Positions 32,737 to 43,620 of a stretch of DNA of 64,000 nt are shown piece after piece. The stretch covers positions 19,638,403 through 19,702,402 of the forward strand of contig NC_053144.1 of assembly GCF_016808335.1 (NCBI RefSeq). The letters run 5' to 3'. Source of the stretch: Panicum virgatum. Taxonomy: Eukaryota; Streptophyta; Magnoliopsida; Poales; Poaceae. The stretch's first letter is position 1. Each line of letters starts with the position of its first letter. A program made the translations under genes and the position numbers. Under the pieces are notes generated by a model. It saw nothing but the letters and a program-made list of their open reading frames with translations, had not been told where the DNA came from and made no database searches.

Positions 32737-32886
32737 ACCTCGAGCAGAGGTGGTGCTAGGGGGTGGGGCGACGAGAGCCGGCGGCGGCGGGCTCAGGAGT
32801 TCGACGTGGCGGTGCTGGTGCTCGGGGAGGGGCTTGTGCGGTGGCTTGTGGAGCTCGACAGCGAGGGGAGGGGCCTCTTTATAGTC
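32737..32886 (-). promoter_or_regulatory. LTR core promoter and leader splice donor
   Basis: In sense orientation a TATA-type box CTATAAAGAGGC (32872-32884) is followed about 140 bases later by GCTCGAG/GTAAGGAG, a strong match to the plant 5' splice-site consensus, cut after 32739. The left LTR has the same arrangement (TATA about 21056, donor at 20915). If used, it would join the leader to acceptors at the ORF A, ORF B or gag start codons, removing the primer site. Transcription start and splicing are inferred, not observed. Confidence 0.45.
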
Positions 32887-33828
32887 GCGGGGAGGCGGTG
32901 GGGAGGAGTGCGAGGCGGTGGCGGGTCGGTGCCGGCCGGCGAGCATCGCGGGGCGCCATTAATGCGCTCCGGCCGCTTGCTCGTGTCGTGGCGTGGCGGT
33001 GCGGGCGGCGAGGCGTCGCTGGGTGATGGGATGTCTCGCGCAGGCTTGGCGAGCGGCCAGAGGTGCTGTGCGGCTAGACGGCGAAAGGCGCGGCGAGCAG
33101 TGGCGCGTGCGCCATGTGGGTGCAGTGCACGCACAGGCGGCCGGCGGGGATGGCGGCATAGGAAGGCGGTGGCGGGTCGGCGAGCGGCGTGGCGGGACCC
33201 AGAGCAAGCGGAACGCATGCTGCGCGCGGCGGTGCAGGGCGGGTGGGCGTGCGGTGTGCGCGAGCGTGGTGGCCAGGAGCGGGCCGGAGCGGGGAGGGGC
33301 GCCCGGGCGGTCGGAGTGCGGCGTGGATCGGGGGTGTGCGCGCGTCCGTGTGGGCCTGATGCGGCGTCGGGCCGAGCGTGGAGGAGGGGCGGCGCTGGTG
33401 CGGCGGTGCGGGCAGGAAGCGAGAGGGGGGGGGCCGAGCCAAGCGCGCGGCAGAGGGAAGGAGAGAGAGAAAAGGAGGGAGAGAGGAAGGGAAAAGAAGA
33501 AAAGAAAAGAAAATGGAAAATGGAAAAAGAAAAAGAAAAGGAGGGGAGAGAGAGAAAGGAGAGAGAGGGAGAGATTCGCGGCGCGATCGCGGCGCCTGGT
33601 CGGCCACGCGTGGCGTCGGGCACGCGTGCGCGGCGCGTCGAGGGTGAACAGGGCGGTGGATTCAGATGTCGGGTCGGGTCTTTCCGAAGATCGGAAGATC
33701 AGGCGGGAAAAGTTTTCGGAATTTAGGTTTTAGGGCTTTAGGAGGATCCCGAGCTCAACGACGAAAAACTTTGCGATTAAATATTTTTATCGCATGTTTT
33801 AACTTGGTTGATTTTGCGGGATGTCACA

Positions 33829-34205
33829 GTGGGGGTCAGCGATAGGGAGAGCGGGAGCGGGGCGCGGAGATGGAAGACTCGCTGGAAGAGGCGGAGGAAG
33901 TGGAGCTGGCCGCGGCAGTGGAAGCGGCGCGCGAGGTTCGGCAGCGCGAGCGGCTCGGAGGAGGCCCGTAGCGCGTCGACCAGCGGGGACACCGCGACAG
34001 GCAGAAGGTGTGCTACCGCGAGGCGCTCGAAGGCGTAGTCCAGGTGCGTAGGCGAAGCCACCCAGCCCTACTCGTTCGGACTCTCCCTCCCTTCCGCCTC
34101 TCCGATCCCCATCACCATCCCTGCAGCTGCAGAGCCTCGCGCGCCGAGGTCAAAGCCACGCCGCGGCTCGACCGGGGGCGTCCCGGCGTTGGTGGTGGCG
34201 CGGAG
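33829..34205 (+). other. Unrecognised exon-like sequence with acidic start
   Basis: An ATG at 33870 opens a frame reading MEDSLEEAEEVELAAAVEAA and continuing REVRQRERL before a TAG at 33969. Downstream GTCCAG/GTGCGTAGG (about 34036-34048) resembles a splice donor. The acidic, helical start looks like a real protein N-terminus, but the frame is short and I do not recognise it. The stretch to 34205 looks like the leader of the CoA-ligase fragment. Confidence 0.25.
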
Positions 34206-34430
34206 ATGGCGGCGGAACAGGACATCCACGACCTGCCGCGGAACGACGCCAAACTACGCGGCGCTCACGCCGCTCCGGTTCCTCGAACGCGGCGCGCTGA
34301 CCCACCAGGCCAGGGCCTCCGTCGTGCACGGGCCCGTGCGGTACACCTGGGCCGACACCTACAGCTGCTGCCACCGCCTCGCCTCCGCCCTCATGCGCCG
34401 GTCCGTCGGACACGGAAGCACGGTGCGGCC
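34206..34430 (+). pseudogene. Acyl-activating enzyme (AAE1/CCL4-like CoA ligase), exon 1 fragment
   Basis: ATG 34206 gives MAAEQDIHDLPRNDA. One extra A near 34251 shifts the frame, and the match continues NYAALTPLRFLERGALTHQA, RASVVHGPVRYTWADTYSCC, HRLASALMRRSVGHGSTV. This is the first part of the plant peroxisomal-type acyl-CoA synthetases of the AMP-binding superfamily (2-methylpropanoate/butyrate CoA ligase group), which activate short-chain acids with ATP and CoA. The ATP-binding P-loop and all later motifs are missing, and the sequence becomes unrelated after about 34430. Truncated and frameshifted, so non-functional. A Helitron 3' end at 44420 suggests how it may have been captured. Confidence 0.82.
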
Positions 34431-36384
34431 TCCATCATTTCCCGCTCCTCTTCTCTGTTTGCCTATTCGTTAGTTGTCTCGATGTTCAATATATCTAAAC
34501 TCCACAAGTAATTTGGATGGTTAGTCCCACTTTGTTTATTCAGTTCAATCTTAGTGTTAGTGTCTGAATTCGTCGAATATATGCATGGCTTTTGCAGTGC
34601 GGGACAATTGATATACAAGGCTGTTCTTATTAGACAAGTGTGTTCTGATTATTAGCACCGACAACCACAAGCAAGTTCTCACGTGTATGCTCAATGTTAC
34701 TCGAAATAAATCAATTGAAAAGATAATAAGCATACATTTTTTATCACTTCTGTTTTACTGGTAATGTTTGCTTGATGCTATTTTTGGTACATAATTGATG
34801 ACTCCCTGCGTATATGAGAGGATAGCTATATCCTGATTGTTCCCATTTCCGTAATTTCGGAACCATCGCATGAACACTGAAATTATTTCCCAGCAAAACT
34901 GGAGCAGAATTCCTATCTCTCTTGTCCATTATATTGTTTGGGTAACAAATTGTAGGAGTAGATGCAGTTAGTATCACCAAGTACATTATAAGATACAAAC
35001 AATAGGAGATGCAGTTACTTTGCTTGATTTCAGTTTTTATAAACCATATATGAAAGAGTTATTGGCAAAAAAATGTAATACACTAGGTACAACAAACAAA
35101 AATAAAGAACTTTCTTCACTACTAATAGCAGCAGCAAGCTTTGCGTGATCTCAGAATCTTGCAATAGGTGAGGACTTCTATGTTAAGGGGATGGTACAGT
35201 GAGAGGATCGCCTATGAACATTATGAAAGGAAATTCAGTCACATCAATACATGTAATCCAGCGTGGATACTAATTTACAAATGATTGCCTGAATCATTGC
35301 AACTTGTTCTGTGCAGTATGCATATTACTTTTTCAAATGAATATCTGATCGATTTAATTCTCAAAATGTGGATATGGGTTTCTCCCCTTCTCACTGGGAA
35401 GAATAGTATTATGTTGTTTCAGTTTTGCCACTATGGATGTAGTCATGTAGAACTCTCCTACACTCCAACAGTTTCAGTACTTTTAGTTGGATATGGGTTT
35501 ATCCTTATGGTGGCGCTTCTCTTCACTGGCTTGCATGCTTTCCAGCAATACTCAAGGGGCGAGTGCCTTACAATCACAATTTATTTTGATGTATTAACCA
35601 ACTGGGGGTCTGCTGGCTGTTTAGCCCTCTTAGAATGCTGCCTAGCATACATGGGGTGCTCGATAGGACATGCAATTTTTTGCAGCACTTCTTCTGGGGG
35701 ATCATAAGTGTAGCCAATATTTCTCTTAACCTTGCAGAGATACTTGTGATATGCCCATTGATCTTTGGCTGGTTGCTTTTGATAAGTTGATATCTGCATT
35801 TCATAATTGTTTGGTGTGAAAATACCTCAGAAGACCCAACTTCTATTTGCTTCATCATTTGCTTCTAATGCCATTCTCTGGCTTATTGGATGCATCTGTT
35901 TGAAGCTTCACTACTCACTTTCCAGTCTTCTTCTCCCGGTGTGTCAATTGTCATACTATAGTTTTGGTTCAGCATGTCAGTATGTATGTTTTTTTTGTTG
36001 TTTCAGAATTTAAACAGTGGAATGCATGTGTTTTGCTTGTCAATAGGTATTGAGGCTAGGAGTTAGTGCCCTTGTCGACACTACTGGAGGCCAAATCAAG
36101 ATAGGGGAACCATTCTGCAACTTTTATTTCAAGATTCTGCTGGGTCTTTTTCAGTGCTATCTATGTTGCAATGGTCATTCTTGTTCCTGTTGAAATTGCT
36201 TTTCATTTGGCACCTACTGTGTTCCCGTCAGACATATCACGTAAGTTCTCTATGCCAGTCTTTGGCATCTCAACTCATTTGTTAATTTATGTTCGTGCTT
36301 GCAAATTGCAGCTACTTTGATCCTCCAATTCAGGGCAGATGGTGTCTGGGCCCTTTGACGGCGATGAGGTCGCGGACCGGCTCA
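34431..36384. other. AT-rich region with unassigned exon-like pieces
   Basis: No gene can be named. A plus frame at about 35400-35707 has a hydrophobic segment (SVLLVGYGFILMVALLFTGL) followed by HAFQQYSRGECLTITIYFDV. Around 36150-36240 another reads VAMVILVPVEIAFHLAPTVF. These could be decayed membrane-protein exons or chance frames. At 36350-36384, GDEVADRLTSN runs into the hAT insertion and would continue as TGKIIT at 44277 if the insertion were absent. Confidence 0.25.
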
Positions 36385-36673
36385 CCTCCAACCATAGTTA
36401 TTAGAACCGGACCGGAGATCGAACCGGCGAGGCCGTCGGTTCAATGGTTCATTGGTCCAACCGTTCAGAACCAGTTGAACTGCTGGTTCGATTGTTTTGG
36501 ACCGGTAAATTGAACCGGGTACAAATACTTTGAACCGGTATATATATAATTAATAATTAATAGTGAAATAATGTCCATACATCATGTAAATATAGATCAC
36601 AGCCATAGCATTAAACAATTCCTAATATACTCTAGCACTAAACAACGGGGATCTGGACATTTCTAATAATCTG

Positions 36674-36788
36674 TGTTGGAGTATATTGAGCCCATGTGTA
36701 TAGAGGCCCATCTAGAGGCCCATGTGTAGCTAATATATATACCCACCCTTCTAGGGTTGGAGGAATAGAGCAATTATTCTCTCCATCA
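36674..36788 (+). repeat. Copia 5' LTR
   Basis: 115 bp, TG...CA. A possible TATA-type stretch (taatatatatac) is at 36729-36740. It differs from the 3' LTR at two positions (ccacc/ccaac and gagca/gagta). Confidence 0.92.
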
Positions 36789-36802
36789 TGGTATCATTAG
36801 CC
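36789..36802 (+). other. Copia primer-binding site
   Basis: TGGTATCATTAGCC follows the LTR with no gap; the first eight bases match the complement of initiator Met tRNA, and the rest is diverged. Confidence 0.7.
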
Positions 36803-37052
36803 TAGGGTTAGGGTTAGCCTCTCCTCTCCCGTCCATCCCGCAGCAGCTGCCGCCGGCCCCCCTCCCTTCCCCTCTTCCTTCCCTCCTCTCCCTCCCTCCT
36901 CCTCTGCTTCGGGCGCAGGAGGCCCTGCGCCGCGCGCGCTGGGCGCCGTCGCCGCCGCCTGGCCTCCTTCCTCCCCTGCTGCTGCCGCGCTCGGGGCTCG
37001 GGGAGGCTCGCGGCCGCCCTATGCCGCCGTCGCGGGTCCTGGAGCCAACGAC

Positions 37053-40000
37053 GTGGGTCATCCCGGCGCAGGCGCAGCCGCGGGAGGGACTTCGGCCACC
37101 GGCGCGGGCAATCCCGGTCCGATCCGCCCTGGGGCTGCCGCACTGGCCGCCCCGGTGGGTCCTGGCGCCGCCGTAGCCGCGGGTGGGGCCGCCGTAGCCG
37201 CCCAGGCAGGGCCTGGGGCCGCCACTGCTGCCCAGACCGCCGCCGCCGCCGCCCAGGATGTTCCTGGCGCGGGCGCGGATGGGCCCTCTGACGCCACTCA
37301 GGACGACGACGTCGCCGCCGCTGTCGCCATCACCGCCCTCCGAGCTGCGATCGCTGCCGGCAAGCAGCCCGCAGTCGCCGTGGCCATCGTCGATCCATGT
37401 GGCCCGAGCTCGGGATGCCTCCCATGGATGCGCCGCTCTCCGCCGCCGCCTTCCGTGGTCAGCAGGCCGACGCCGCTCTCGCTGCGGCACTCCTCACCGC
37501 CAAGTCAGAAGCTTCGGCGGCCCAGGAGCGGGTCCGCGTGGCTCCCTCGCCTGGGAGTGCGAGCGCGCCACGGCCGATGCCCTCGCCCTCCGGGTCACCG
37601 AGGCGGAGCACTTCCTGTGCGTCTCCTCCGGCCAGCACGTCGACCCCGAGCACGGCACCTCCTCCTCCCACCACACCCCGCCCGCTAGATCTGGAGCTCG
37701 GTACGACCCGACCGACCCCATGGTCGCCCAGCTTCACCTCCAGGCGGCCGGCGTCCAAAACATCAGGGCTCTGGTCTCCGTTCTCCTCGACCCCGCGTCC
37801 TCCTCCTACGGCCGCTGGTGGGACCAGGTCCTCCTCACCCTCCGCCGCTACGCCCTCGACGACTACGTCCTCGTCGACTCGCCGATCGAGGCACGTGACG
37901 TGACGTGGCTGCGCCTCGACAGCGTCGCCCTATCCTGGATTTTCGGGACCATCTCCCTGGATCTTCAGGACCTCGTCAGGACACACGGCGGCACCGCGCG
38001 GCAGGCCTGGGTGGCGCTCGAGGGGCAGTTTCTCGGCAACGCCGAGTACCGCGCCCTCCAGCTCGACGCCACCTTCCGCACATTCGTGCAGGGGGACCTC
38101 TCCGTCGGTGCGTACTGCCGGCGGATGAAGAGCATGGCCGATGCTCCCATGCTCTTCACGACCTCGGGGATCCAGTGTCCGATCGGGTCTTGGTGCTCAA
38201 TGTCCTACGGGGACTGAGCAGCACCTACAACCACCTGAAGGGCTGGATCGCCCGCCAGAGGCCCTTCCCCACCTTCCTGCAGGTCCGGGATGACCTCGCC
38301 CTCGAGGAGATCACCAGGGGTCTCACGCCCGGATCGTCCTCGCCCACCCCCGCCACGCTCGTTGCTACTCCATCGGCCTCCTCCACTGCTCTTGCCACCT
38401 CCCTCCTTGGTGCTACTCCCGCCGGGCAGACCGGAGGAGGGGGGCCGGGGACGTCGCCGGCGACGGGGTGGTGGTGGTGGCACTGGTGGCCCTGCTTCTG
38501 GGAACACCGGTACCGGTGGGGGCCGTCGGGGCGCGCCGACACCGGCTCCAGCTCCGGCTCCCGCTCCTGCCCCTGTCGCTGGAGGTACGCCCTGGCCATC
38601 CTTCAGCAACCCATGGTCAGGGCGCATCTCGATGTGGCCGTTCCAGGGTCCGGGAGGGGGGCCTCGTCCTCAGCTCCGGCGGCCATGTTCACTGGCGCTG
38701 CTCCACTCTTCGCGCCGTCCTGGACCCCGCCTGCTCAGCCCAGCCAGCAGCCGACCTGGCCTGGGGGGTGGGACCAGGCCGCTCTGGCGCAGTCCTTCAG
38801 CACCATGGGACTGACGCCGCCGGCCAGCACCGAGTGGATCGCCGACTCGGGTGCCGCGTTCCACACCACTCCCGATGCTGGTATCCTCTCTTCTGTCCGA
38901 CCTCCACACCCCTCTTGTCCTTCTTCTATCATGGTTGGTGATGGGTCTTGCCTTCCTGTTACCGCCGTGGGTTCTGCTCCTCGTCTTCCTAATGTTCTTG
39001 TTGCTCCTCAAATGGTTCACAACCTTCTTTCTATTCGCCAGTTTACTGCTGACAACTCCTGTTCTATTGAATTTGACTCCTTTGGTCTTACTGTGAAGGA
39101 TTCGGCTTCCGGCGTCCGCTGCCTCCCCTTCGGCTTCTTCGTCTTCTGCTTTTGCCGTGACGCCTTCTTCCACCACCTGGCACCGCCGGCTTGGTCACCC
39201 GGCCGTGACGTTTTGGCTCAGCTCCGCCGTAGTACCGATGTTCCATGTACTAGGGCTCCTGCTGAGCACAAATGTCATGCGTGCCAGTTAGGTCGTCATG
39301 TTAGACTTCCGTTTTCTTTTTCTTTTTCGCATGCTGCGCATGCTTTTGATCTCATTCACTGTGACCTGTGGACATCTCCTGTACTCAGCATGTCTGGCTA
39401 TAGATATTATCTGGTCATTGTTGATGATTTTTCTCATTACTCTTGGACTTTCCCTTTGCGCGCCAAGTCTGAGACCTTCCCCACTCTCCTCCACTTCTTT
39501 GCCTGGGTGTCCACTCAGTTCGGCCTCACCGTTAAGGCCGTCCAGTGTGACAACGAGCGGGAGTTTGATAACTCTACCTCCCGGTCTTTCTTCCTATCCC
39601 GGGGTGTTCAGCTGCGCATGTCTTGTCCGTACACCTCTCCTCAGAACGGCAAGGTTGAGCGGATGATTCGCACGACGAACGACGTCGTGTGCACCCTTCT
39701 GATCCAGGCTTCTCTCCCCCCGCGCTTCTGGGCTGAGAGCCTCCACACCGCCACCTACCTGCTTAACTGCCTTCCATCCACTGCTTCTCCTGCTCCCAAA
39801 CCACACCACGCTCTTTTCGGTACCCCTCCTCGCTACGACCACCTTCGGGTCTTCGGGTGTGCGTGTTACCCTAACACCTCCGCCACTGCTTCTCACAAGC
39901 TGGCGCCCCGCTCGACTCGTTGTGTGTTCCTTGGGTACTCCCCTGACCACAAGGGGTACCAATGCTTTGACCTCACCTCTCGCTGTGTTCTGATCTCCCG

Positions 40001-42155
40001 ACACGTCGTCTTCGACGAGTCGGATTTCCCCTACTCCACCTCCTCCACACCTTCTCCTGATCCCGAGCCGGCGTCTCTGTTTCCGACTGACCCGGTGGTT
40101 CAGCCACCGTTACCTGTCTGTCCTTTTCCTGCAGGTTTTCCCGGCGCACCGGCACCGCTTCCGGTGATCCCTGCTGTGCCGAGCGCAGCCCCGGTGTCCG
40201 CGGTCGTGCCACGCACGCCCCCCGGACCTCCGATCGTGCCGCGCGCGGACCCGGTGTCTCCCGCTGTGCCACGCGCGGCCCCGGTGCCTTCCCCTGCACC
40301 TGAGCGGTACGCTCAGCCGGTGCAGGTGTACCGGCGTCGCTCGGTGCCGAACCCGGCGCCGCAGCGGTACGCTGAGCCAGTGCAGGTGTACCGGCGTCGC
40401 TCGACGTCGACACCGACGCCACCTCCTGCTCCGGAGACTCCTGCGATGCCGACACAGGAGCCGCCGCCGCCGCCGCCTCCTCCGGCTCCCTCTCGAGCAG
40501 AGCCGGAGGTGTACCACCCACCGGTCATCCATCGGGATCCTCGACATATCCATCCCCTGGTGACTCGGCGGATGGTGTCCCAGGCCGCGACTCTCTCCGC
40601 CACCGAGGGAGAGCCGCGGGTCTCTCCGGTACCCTCCTCTGTCCGCGACGCCTTAGCGGATCTTCACTGGCGTAGCGCGATGGAAGAGGAGTACACGACT
40701 CTTCTTGCCAACCAGACGTGGGACCTCGTGCCGCGTTCGTCTGGTTGCAATGTGGTGACTTGCAAGTGGATCTGGACGCATAAGCGTCGGGCTGACGGCA
40801 CACTGGAGCGCTACAAGACTCGATGGGTTCTCTGGGGGTTCACTCAGCGGCCTGGTGTGGACTATGATGAGACCTTCAGCCTGGTCGTGAAGCCCGCTAC
40901 GGTGCGCACGGTCCTCTCGCTTGCGCTCTCGCGCACTTGGCCTGTGCACCAGCTGGACGTGAAGAATGCGTTTCTTCATGGCATCTTGTCAGAGACTATT
41001 TACTGCTCTCAGCCTACGGGATTTGTGGACTCGAGTCATCCGGATATGGTCTGCCGACTCAACAAGTCTCTCTATGGGCTGAAGCAGGCTCCTCGGGCTT
41101 GGTACTCTCGGTTCGCCACGTTCATGATGACACTGGGATTCACCGAGGCCAAGTCTGACACGTCTCTCTTCATCTACCGCCGTGGGGATGAGACTGCCTA
41201 TCTGCTGCTATGTGTCGAAGACATTGTGCTCACAGCTTCTAGTCAGCAGTTACTTCAGAGTGTCATCTCCTCTCTGCAGCAGGAGTTCGCTATGAAGGAT
41301 CTCGGTCAGCTCCACCACTTCTTGGGTGTCACTGTTGAGTCTCGCCCGTCTGCTCTTCTCCTTCACCAGCGGGAGTACGCCCTCAATATTCTGGAGCGGG
41401 CTGGGATGACTGATTGCAAGCCCGGCTCCACTCCAGTCGACACTCAAGCGAAGCTGTCTACGGATCTGGGTGATCCGGTGGATGATCCTACTGCCAACCG
41501 GAGTCTGGCCGGCGCTTTGCAGTACCTCACCTTCACCAGGCCGGATCTTACCTACGCTGCTCAGCAGGTCTGTCTCCATATGCATGATCCCCGGGAGTCA
41601 CACCTTGTTGCGCTGAAGCGTCTCCTCCGGTACGTCCGTGGCACTGTGGACCTCGGCCTGGTACTTCATCGCTCGTCCACTGCTGAGCCGGTGGTCTACA
41701 CAGACGCTGACTGGGCTGGCTGCCCGGACACTCGTCGCTCCACCTCCGGCTACGCCGTTTTCCTGGGCGGCAACCTGGTCTCCTGGTCGTCCAAGCGGCA
41801 GCCGGTTGTCTCCCGCTCCAGTGCCGAGGCAGAGTACCGGGCTGTCGCTAACGGCGTGGCGGAGGCGTCCTGGTTACGACAGCCCTTGGCGGAGCTCCAC
41901 AGCCCGCTCGCCAAGAGCACGCTCGTCTACTGCGACAACGTCAGCGCCGTGTATCTCTCCACCAACCCCGTCCAGCATCAGCGGATGAAGCATGTGGAGA
42001 TCGACCTACACTTCGTGCGCGACAGAGTCGCCATCGGCGATGTTTGGGTACTCCTTGTCCCGACTACCTCCCAGTTTGCTGACATCTTCACCAAGGGGCT
42101 GCCCTCGTCGACCTTCTCGGAGTTTCGATCCAGCCTCAACGTAGCCAGTGGCTAG
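37053..42155 (+). pseudogene. Copia gag-pol, frameshifted, altered RT active site
   Basis: Gag is split over frames: an Ala-rich N-terminus (from about 37053), a UBN2-like core in another frame (DPTDPMVAQLHLQAAGVQNI, 37708 on), then VLNVLRGLSSTYNHLKGWI after a shift near 38160, and a WPSFSNPWSGRISMWPF segment in yet another frame (about 38595). From about 38680 a long frame holds protease (IADSGAAFHTT, Asp at 38844), integrase (HCDLW, QCDNE, NGKVERM) with a local frame excursion around TWHRRLGHP (39175-39210), reverse transcriptase (KNAFLHG, SLYGLKQAPRAWY) and RNase H (YTDADWAG, SSAEAEYRA), ending IFTKGLPSSTFSEF. The RT core reads CVED (41211-41222) where Copia normally has YVDD. No autonomous function is expected. 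Confidence 0.9.
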
Positions 42156-42163
42156 TTGTGGCT

Positions 42164-42340
42164 GCGGGGGGGGGGGGGGGGTGTTAGCCCTTTTGTACTC
42201 TATTTGTACTCTCATCTTGTCCAGTCTTGAACACCGCTGCGCCGGTTGTTCAGACTGGGGGGTGTTAGCTTTCTTGTTGTCCAGTCTTGAACACCGCTGC
42301 GCCGGTAGTTCAGACTGCGGGGGGGGGGGGGGGGGGGGGG
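42164..42340 (+). repeat. Tandem G-run/TGTTAG units and polypurine tract
   Basis: Three G-runs (about 42165-42181, 42256-42262 and 42317-42340), each followed by TGTTAG, TGTTAG and TGTTGG. The two spacers share 'tgtccagtcttgaacaccgc' and 'tgcgccgg'. The last G-run is the polypurine tract of the 3' LTR; the earlier ones look like duplicated tract/LTR-start junctions. Confidence 0.75.
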
Positions 42341-42455
42341 TGTTGGAGTATATTGAGCCCATGTGTATAGAGGCCCATCTAGAGGCCCATGTGTAGCTAA
42401 TATATATACCCAACCTTCTAGGGTTGGAGGAATAGAGTAATTATTCTCTCCATCA
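42341..42455 (+). repeat. Copia 3' LTR
   Basis: 115 bp, two differences from the 5' LTR, followed by the ATCTG duplication. Confidence 0.92.
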
Positions 42456-42726
42456 ATCTGTATTACTATAGCAGTAAACAGTAGATCAGCACATCAATAG
42501 CTCAAACTCAGTAGGCTAATATACAAAACCTGAATATAACAGCAGGCTAATCTGGATATCCCGATGAGACAACGATCAATCATCATATAACAACAGGCTA
42601 ATATACAAAAACTCAGTAGCGAAAAGCTAAATCAGTATCTCACCACTAGCCATGTTCTTGACTTCTTGCCCTCTCGTGGAGCAGAGCAACTCAGCCAATC
42701 AGAAAGCTCACCAGCAAGCCCACACG

Positions 42727-43604
42727 GACGGAGGTCTCCTCCCAACTCCCCTCTAATCCATCTACAGTTGAGAGAGGCGAATCCGGGCGCACCGGTCTCC
42801 GCCGGCGGACCTGGCGGTCTTCCCCGCCTCCGACGGCCCGGAGGGCGCCGCGAGGTGGCGGAGACCGTCGGTTCTTTGCCGGCCGGGGGTGTAGGGGGTA
42901 GGTTAGGTCCTAGCGTGTCTAGGTTTGCGTTTCCGGGCGACGTTGGTGGGGCGGCGGTGGCGGCGGCGTCGCTATGAAATAAGTCCTCATGGGCTTTTCC
43001 CCGTCCCGTCGGCGCTCTACTCCGGTGCCGGTGGCGAGCCTATGGAGGTGGGTCTCCAAGCTTGGAGCCCTTGTACAGGAGTCGGCCGGCGGTCGTGCGC
43101 CGTCCTTGGTGGTGGCGGACGGAGCTGGTCTTATCTTTCCAGGATGCAGAGGAGGCTGCGGGTGCTGCGGTTGCTAGGACGATGGATCGAGCTCGAGCTT
43201 CGCGCGCCGGCGTTTGTCGTCGGCGGCGAGTTTCGATCCAGCGTCGAAGGAGCTCGGGGTGCGGCCTTGATCGATGGTTGCTCAGCGTCGGCTTTAGCTC
43301 GTCCGCGGTGGTGAGCATCTACTGCGGTCCTCTTCAAAGCCTTTGCGCGATGGGGTTTCCTTCGACGTCGGGTTCGGTGGCGGCGGCCGGTAGCGGCGTT
43401 GGCCGGCGACGGAGCAGGGGATTTCGTGAATCTTCCGGCTGCCAAAAGTCCAAGGACGTTGTTGTAATTTTTGCTTTTCTTGAGGTCCTTTATGATAGTA
43501 GGGGTGGGACAGCTGTCTTCCGTATTCCTGTATGGGTTACCTGTATGTGTACGCGTCTTTGTATGTTTCCTTAACCTTTAATACAGGTATGCTTGATAAA
43601 AAAA
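42727..43604 (+). mobile_element. Polyadenylated non-LTR retroposon, 878 bp
   Basis: The piece ends 'gcttgataaaaaaaa' and is bracketed by a perfect 16-bp direct repeat AGAAAGCTCACCAGCA at 42711-42726 and 43605-43620. A poly(A) end and long target duplication are the signature of LINE-type retrotransposition. The interior is GC-rich at first, then passes into a 3'-untranslated-like end (tgtatgtgtacgcgtctttg, ttaacctttaatacagg) typical of grass L1-type LINEs. No reverse transcriptase is encoded, so it is a truncated LINE, a non-autonomous derivative or a retrocopy. The plus frame at 42925-43314 is unrecognised. Confidence 0.8.
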
Positions 43605-43620
43605 AGAAAGCTCACCAGCA

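Larger units (their letters stand above)
18587..33828 (-). mobile_element. Complete Ty3/Gypsy chromovirus (Tekay/Del type), 15.2 kb
   Basis: Two LTRs in the same orientation frame a minus-strand coding region, flanked by perfect GTGGG duplications (18582-18586 and 33829-33833). In the sense direction the order is 5' LTR (33828-30455), initiator-Met primer site, ORF A, ORF B, gag, protease, reverse transcriptase, RNase H, integrase, chromodomain, polypurine tract, 3' LTR (22047-18587). Chromodomain after integrase and LTRs of about 3.4 kb point to the Tekay/Del clade. The gag-pol frame carries several stops and an inserted solo LTR (22740-24221), so it is not autonomous. ORF A is intact. Two extra ORFs before gag are the notable feature. 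Confidence 0.92.
30455..33828 (-). repeat. 5' LTR of first Tekay-type element, 3374 bp
   Basis: Same ends as the left LTR (TGTGACATCC...GGACGCTTCA in sense) and flanked outside by GTGGG. It holds a homopurine tract on plus (33447-33574), a TATA-type box (32873-32886), the splice-donor-like AG/GTAAGG with the cut after 32739, the acidic frame at 31860-31978 and the EEDPDF frame at 30721-30761. It is shorter than the left LTR by several small deletions, one of 33 bases within the acidic frame. Confidence 0.9.
36674..42455 (+). mobile_element. Ty1/Copia element with 115-bp LTRs, TSD ATCTG
   Basis: Two 115-bp LTRs (36674-36788 and 42341-42455), TGTTGG...CCATCA, differ at two positions. Flanks are perfect ATCTG (36669-36673 and 42456-42460). 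Directly after the 5' LTR comes TGGTATCATTAGCC, an initiator-Met type primer site, and before the 3' LTR a run of more than 20 G. Gene order protease-integrase-reverse transcriptase-RNase H is that of Copia. Short LTRs and small size suggest the Ale/Retrofit lineage (inference). The near-identical LTRs indicate fairly recent insertion, although the coding region is already disrupted. Confidence 0.93.

Noticed and set aside
32806..33726. A 306-aa plus-strand protein in the right LTR
   Set aside because: Antisense to the LTR and homopurine/GC-rich. The equivalent in the left LTR is broken.
36786..37490. A 234-aa minus-strand protein
   Set aside because: Antisense shadow of the Copia gag N-terminal Ala/Pro-rich region.
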